A DNA stretch of 64,000 nucleotides, from assembly GCA_005406025.1 (NCBI GenBank), contig BGZK01000763.1, positions 186,001-250,000 of the forward strand, given 5' to 3'. The position numbers and the translations under genes are program-made. Source of the stretch: Eumeta japonica (taxonomy: Eukaryota > Arthropoda > Insecta > Lepidoptera > Psychidae). The notes under the pieces were generated by a model that had not been told where the DNA came from, did not search any database, and worked only from the letters and a program-made list of their open reading frames with translations. Below are positions 58,990-64,000 of this stretch, one piece after another (within the stretch, counting starts at the first letter, position 1; each line of letters starts with the position of its first letter).

Positions 58990-61325
58990 AGGTGCTCTTA
59001 TCAACAATGTTAAGACAGTGGTCGAAAAAAAACGGTCGGGAAGTTCCGGCGTCCTCGGATCGCAGGAGGCTCCCGGTCGACGTTCTCGAATTGATAAGAG
59101 AAAAAAAAGCAGCTCTGCACCGCGCGAGCGCATACCCTACTGCAGAACACAAATCCAGAGCGCGAGCGCTCCAACGCCGAGTGAGGGCTCGCGTTGAAGA
59201 AGTCCGAAATGAGAACTGGAGTAATCTCATGGAGGAAATTACACCGTCACACAAAGTGTTTTGGAAGGTCACCAAAGCATTCAAAACAGAGGGGTATATC
59301 CCTATACCTCCTCTCAAAAAACAGTATAATTCTGTTGCCCTAAACGACGCGGAGATACCGGAATGCCTAGCGGATAGTATCAAATTCCAATGCTCTCATG
59401 CTTCTCCTCCACACGACATTGCTCATATTCAACATATCGAAGAAGAAGTCCAGAACAAAGCCTCTCTCGAACACAAAGACGATCTGCCCCCCCCGTCTCG
59501 CTCAGCGAAGTCCAAACGCTGGTGAAATCTCTCAAAACTAAAAAGGCATCGGGCCACGATGGTATTAGTAATAAAGCAATCAAATGCTTTTCTTTGCTTC
59601 TATTGGGTTTACTGGTCGCGATATTTAACGCGTGCCTAAGAAATTGCTATTTTCCTTCCATCTGGAAAAAGGCGGAGGTAATAGGCATCCAAAAACCAGG
59701 GAAATCTCGCGATTTCCCTGCCAGTTACAAACAGATCGGCCTCCTGAGTGGTCTGGTTACACTTTTCGAGAGAATTCTCAAAACTCGCTTAAGCGATCAC
59801 CTCCTCGGGAAGGGCCTAGTTCATCAAGGAACAGTTTGGTTTCCGTCCAGTGCATTCATGTCCCCAGCAAGGTCTTTGTTTAGTAGAGTATATCTCGGAG
59901 AGCTTTCAATCAAAGCAAAAAACCGTAGCTGTCTTCTTTGACGTAGCTAAGGCCTTTGATAGTGTATGGCATGCGGGCCTAATTTATAAGCTTCACGCTC
60001 TCAAAGTACCAGATTGTCCCATTTATATCATCCATAGTTATATCAGCAATAGGCATTTTATTTTTTAGATACGAGCGCACTCATTCGACTAGACGACGTT
60101 CAGAGCAACAGTTCCTCAAGGCTCTTCTCTCTCTCCCTTACTGTACTCCGCGTACACTAACGATATTCCTCGTCCATCATCAGGCGTCCAACTCGCGTTA
60201 TTCGCGGACGATACCGTGCTTTACTTTCGTGCTAGGCTCAAAAAATCTACACATCTCCGCCTTCAGAGGGCCATTGATGAACTAAGTCGATGCTTCCGCA
60301 CCTGGAGGATCCAGGTCAATCCAGAAAAGTCAGCTGCTATACAATTTAAGTATGGGAGTCGACAAATTGTCGACTTAGACACTCCTCATCTCAGAATGTC
60401 GAACGCGAACATTCCGTGGCAGTTCAATTATAAATACCTAGGAGTCACGCTCAATAAAAATCTTCATTTTAAAGACCACATCGGGCGCGTTAGAAAAACA
60501 GCAATTTTCTATCGAACGCGGCTCGGAGCCATGCTTGGTAGAAAAAGCAAACTATCTCGGCGCAATAAGCGCACTATTTACAAAATGTACATAAGGACGG
60601 TGTTGACATAAGCGTCCTCGGTCTTCACTTATGTTGCCCCGAAAGCACTGGATAGGCTCCAAGTTATTCAGAATAAATTCTGTAAAGACGCTACGAATGC
60701 CCACTGGTACGTCCGTAACTCAATACTTCACAGGGACTTAGAACTCTCAACCATAGCTAGATTCATGAAGGACGCATCCAAACGATTCCTCTACTTCTCG
60801 GGATCTCATCCCAATGCGCTTCTTCGTTTAGTAGTAAATTACGAACCACCTTACCGTCATCATTTTATCCGTAGGCCACGGAATGTACTTATCTATCCCC
60901 CTGACGCTCTTACAGCGTCAGTAGATTGTCTCATGGAAGTCAACGATACACATGACTGATTAAACTTAGGTATATCTCTGCTAGTTAGGTCTTAGACCAT
61001 AGCTCCTTTACTCCACCCGGCCGCTTCCGCGTTCGGTAGATAAAATGGACCCGACCCGTGTCGGTCTCATATGCCGAGGCGATCCCTTAAGGAATCGCCT
61101 ATAGGGCATGTCATACGCCGTCGATACCCCTGCGTGTCGTCCAGCTGCGTTCGGTGAAGCTATTATTATAGAAGTCCAGCTATATAGCATTGCCGACCAA
61201 ATTATTCCAACTTCAGGGGAAAGTTTTTAGTGGGTTTCAACCCCACACTACCTGCGTGCACGGGCGCGCGGGTGTGCGTTATGCATTTTTTACCTCCTCC
61301 TCGTCGCAAAAGAGAGAGAAAAAAA
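58990..61325 (+). mobile_element. Jockey-like LINE, reverse transcriptase half, 5'-truncated
   Basis: The frame opens in the linker after the endonuclease (LPVDVLELIREKKAALHRAS). A frameshift near 59490 leads into the reverse transcriptase: SLKTKKASGHDGISNKAIKC, AVFFDVAKAFDSVWHAGL (the FDVxKAFD block), a second break near 60068, LALFADDTVLYFRARLKK with the catalytic FADD at about 60205, and YKYLGVTLNKNLHFKDHIGR. It closes at DCLMEVNDTHD and TGA 60959. The 3' tail ends in TTTTTACCTCCTCCTCGTCG and an A-rich run. It is the most complete member of the family in this window, but is inactive because of frameshifts and stops (for example TAG near 60068, TAA near 60610). Confidence 0.9.
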
Positions 61326-61483
61326 GAGTGGTCTAATTTTAAAAGTTTTATCTAGACGAACTGTTTCGCGGGGCTTTAAGTTTTCGTTATTATTAAAATT
61401 TACATTCTTTTTTATAGTCTTAAATCTGTTACAAGTCATTATATCGTAAACTTGCAACTAACCCAATACATCCTCGTCGAGGG

Positions 61484-62000
61484 CTATTTCACGCAAGACA
61501 TGAAAATTATGATTCCCATAAACTGTTCCATTTCTTCTTTCCTAAAGTTTGCTGACTTGTTAATGTTGACTTGATCAGATTTTAAGTTAGATTTCAAATC
61601 AAAAATCATTTCAATTAGGTTGTCAGTGAATAAGTACTTGAAAATTTCTTGAGGTGTATTTAACTGCATTATTTCTTCTGGTAGATTGGAATTTCCACGC
61701 AATTTGAAGTTTTTTTCATCGAAAGCTTCCAGTTTATATCTTTCCAAACAACTTGTTCTTTTTTGGATTTTTTTTCGCCTTTGTTTTAGATGTAGATGGA
61801 GCCTACGTAGTTAGTGTGGTTATTTCACTATCATCATCATCATCAGAAGAATTGGAATTGGGTATGATAATATTTTTTTGTGGCGACGAGGGCGTGAATA
61901 GGTTTGATATTCAGAGCTGGAGTCTGAAGTAAGATTATCATCACTCAAATAACGATCATCAGGAATGTGATTGACATATTTTGAGGTACTATAGAATTAA
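61484..62000 (-). pseudogene. piggyBac-like transposase N-terminal fragment
   Basis: The minus strand reads HIPDDRYLSDDNLTSDSSSE, an SDDDDDSEITTLTT acidic stretch, WKDINWK, then LEAFDEKNFKLRG and TPQEIFKYLFTDNLIEMIFD, and FRKEEMEQFMGIIIFMSCVK. This is the acidic N-terminus followed by the start of the DDE_Tnp_1_7 domain (piggyBac group). A TAG and at least one frameshift break it and the catalytic Asp residues are not present. It ends about 160 bases from the jockey 3' end. Confidence 0.65.
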
Positions 62001-63406
62001 GATTCATATCTGCAATGAACAACATGTTTGAAAACCTTGAATGCATACGAAGCCATATTTTACTGATAATGTTTTGACGCAAACACATACATAGCCAATT
62101 ATGGCAATTTAAAAATAAAGCTTAAAAAATTAAAGAAAACATGAAAAGAAACAAAAAATATATCATTCCATATTTTTGAACACGCAAAGAACCCGTTTAC
62201 AAATTAATAGCTTTTTATTTACCATTTTAGTATTTTTTTTTTCCATATCAAAATCAATACTATAACGGTCGGCAAACCGTTACATACATAACCTCAAATA
62301 TGGCATAACCTCAAATAGTTTGACAGCTTACATATACCTTAGACAACATAAACACGTTTCGATACACAAAGAAATGAATGATTAGAATTCTAAGGTAGAT
62401 TTCAAAAATATAACTTGTAATGAATTGAAAAAAAAAATTAGAAATTGAAGCCGTCATATTGGCTTTCTATGCGGTAAGGGGTTGAAAAAATATTGCTAAT
62501 TGTTTCGTACATTTTGAAATTTGAGAATAAATTAAAACTTAAAAGGTACTTTCCTTAAATCTAGAAGTATTAAATTTAGCAGAAATCAAAGTTTTACAGC
62601 ATAGTAAATGAAAACGTCGGAAAATCGTAAATTTATAGTTCTATCTTAAAAAAAAAAACTTTGTAATTACAGTTTAACTTTTGCAGTTGTAGCATGGACC
62701 GTTATATGAACCCATGTATGGAAAATATTTTACATTTACTGTTATGAAAATTTAAGATGAAATATCGACATATATAATTAAATTCTCCATCTTAATTACA
62801 GTTTGAATTTATTTACTTACTTAAATAAATGAAATTTGTACAAATCACTCAAGTTGCAAGTTCTGTTTGTATGTATCAACTTATCTGTTTTTTTTATTAT
62901 TGACATTATATATTATATAATCATCATGTATTCTTTACATCCGTTTCTGTAATAAATATTAAAATAATTTGAAATAAATTTATGTAGCTAGTTATATAAT
63001 CACATCCATATAATTCAGTGTAGTATACATGTTATTACATATCTAGTCATTTTTTTGAAACTGTGTTGTCACGAAATAACTTTAATATCGTTGTGTAGTG
63101 CCTTAAGAAGTGCTTATTAGTGACACTGATATATATCTTTTTTCAATCATTTTCACAAAGTAATCCGTAACAGTCATAGAATATAGTTAAGAATAAATGT
63201 AATCTGTGGTATGATTGCTCTGAATTTTGAACTCATATAAATTAGGATATAATGGTGAAGATTGTGTTTAAAATGAGAAAATTGTCTTTATAAGTAAAAC
63301 GGCGTATTATAAGTTGCATGAGTCTATTAATAAAAGTAATTTTGTTATTTAGCGTTTAGTTAAATTCGTATAATATTACACCTTACACCTGCCAATAAAA
63401 ACCACC
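62001..63406. other. AT-rich spacer and MRPL22 upstream region
   Basis: No gene or element recognised. The MRPL22 promoter and 5' untranslated region should lie in the last few hundred bases. Confidence 0.4.
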
Positions 63407-63926
63407 ATGAAGGGCCTTTTTAACAACAGCTTATTGCTTTCTGGTTGTAAAAACCTTATAAGTAATCAATATTTCCATACTGGAAATGTAATGTCGGCTT
63501 GGACTAAATCTTTTACTCCAAAAAAATTTATAAGAAGTAACAAAATAATATATCCACCACAAAATCCTGATGAAGAACCACGACCAGCGGTTAGTCCATA
63601 TTGTATTCTAGGTTGTTATTAAATTTTTCGAGTACCGATTTAAGTTTTTATGATAATATTGATAGATTTTCTAATTTTGATTATATACATGCGGCTTCAT
63701 TGTTGATTTCAGTTTGTGTGTCATCAAATAACAAATTATAAGTACAGTCCCGAAAAGTTATGGTATATCGCTTGTTTAGTTAGAGGGATGACTGTTAGTG
63801 AGGCCCTAAAACAGTTAAGTTTTTTAAATCAAAAGGGTGCCATAATAGTCAAGAAAGCCATTCTCGAAGCACAAGATATTGCTGTTAAACAACATAACGT
63901 TGAATTCAAAACTAATTTATGGATTG
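63407..63926 (+). CDS. mRpL22: Large ribosomal subunit protein uL22m (MRPL22), first two exons
   Basis: uL22m lines the polypeptide exit tunnel of the mitochondrial ribosome. Two coding exons are visible: 63407-63589 (ATG, 61 codons, donor GCG|GTTAGT, phase 0) and 63713-63926 (acceptor TTGATTTCAG, donor G|GTAAGC, phase 1). Together they give 132 residues; the human protein has 206, so the last third lies beyond the window. The N-terminus is a mitochondrial presequence (MKGLFNNSLLLSGCKNLISN). Then KIIYPPQNPDEEPRPA leads into the L22 fold: YSPEKLWYIACLVRGMTVSE, ALKQLSFLNQKGAIIVKKAI, LEAQDIAVKQHNVEFKTNLW. These match the human blocks in order. The frame past 63926 soon stops, which supports the donor. 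Confidence 0.93.
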
Positions 63927-64000
63927 GTAAGCAATATATATTATACATGTTACTATAAATAACTACAATTCTATCCTCTTAGTGTATATGAAATAAAATG

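Noticed and set aside
28905..58990. The two jockey halves as one element split by a rearrangement
   Set aside because: One ends and the other begins at a similar protein position, but their residues at the junction differ enough to suggest separate families.
1..64000. CRISPR array, operon or phage-type defence system
   Set aside because: The window is eukaryotic with spliced genes; no regularly spaced direct repeats with unique spacers were seen.

Overview
The window looks like insect nuclear DNA, most likely from a moth or butterfly. It is very AT-rich. Its genes have short exons, GT-AG introns and long repeat-filled gaps. It carries repeat families I know from lepidopteran genomes: an element that begins GGCCAAGTGCGA and ends ACGGAACCCTAAAA, its GGCCAAGAGCATG relative, RTE-type 3' tails, jockey elements and degenerate GGGATCGG minisatellites. 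The order is inferred from recognised repeats and protein similarity, not from a search. The species cannot be named.

Six host genes can be supported. From left to right they are: the last two coding exons of an ethanolamine kinase (+, 3461-9500); the whole 82-residue cytochrome bc1 subunit 8, UQCRQ (-, two tiny coding exons 7.7 kb apart, 22133 to 14223); an intact intronless SSU72-type RNA polymerase II CTD phosphatase (-, 33864-34442); a six-coding-exon Golgi UDP-sugar transporter of the SLC35A/Ugalt type (+, 37574-47581); mitochondrial ribosomal protein S27 (-, two exons, 58359 to 55497); and the first two coding exons of mitochondrial ribosomal protein L22 (+, 63407-63926, continuing past the window). 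A frameshifted C2H2 zinc-finger exon (-, 35993-36383) is probably a pseudogene, a transposon-borne gene or an assembly homopolymer error. The genes do not form an operon. They are ordinary housekeeping genes, three of them nuclear-encoded mitochondrial components.

Most of the rest is transposon debris. There are three copies of one jockey-like LINE (23543-24474, 51411-52463 and about 58990-61325). The first has a perfect 15-bp target-site duplication. A second jockey-type LINE (about 25700-28905) keeps its ORF1 zinc knuckles and endonuclease but lacks its 3' half, and another repeat sits inside it. There are four decayed mariner copies (15850, 30110, 35000, 40545), a piggyBac-like fragment (61484-62000), two endonuclease fragments with a GDFNIDF-type motif, RTE pieces, and several non-autonomous DNA elements with clear inverted ends: 4093-5162, 14472-14840, 18830-19327, 20128-20546 and 38208-38478.

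I found no clear new multi-gene system. The best items for a second look are: the UQCRQ gene, whose exons are too short for an ORF scan; the two micro-exons at the start of the transporter; the intronless SSU72 with an altered signature loop; the zinc-finger exon with a one-base homopolymer break; a near-perfect 45-bp palindrome at a LINE boundary; a long foldback element inside a UQCRQ intron; and the shared terminal architecture of the two lepidopteran repeat families, one copy of which contains an endonuclease fragment.
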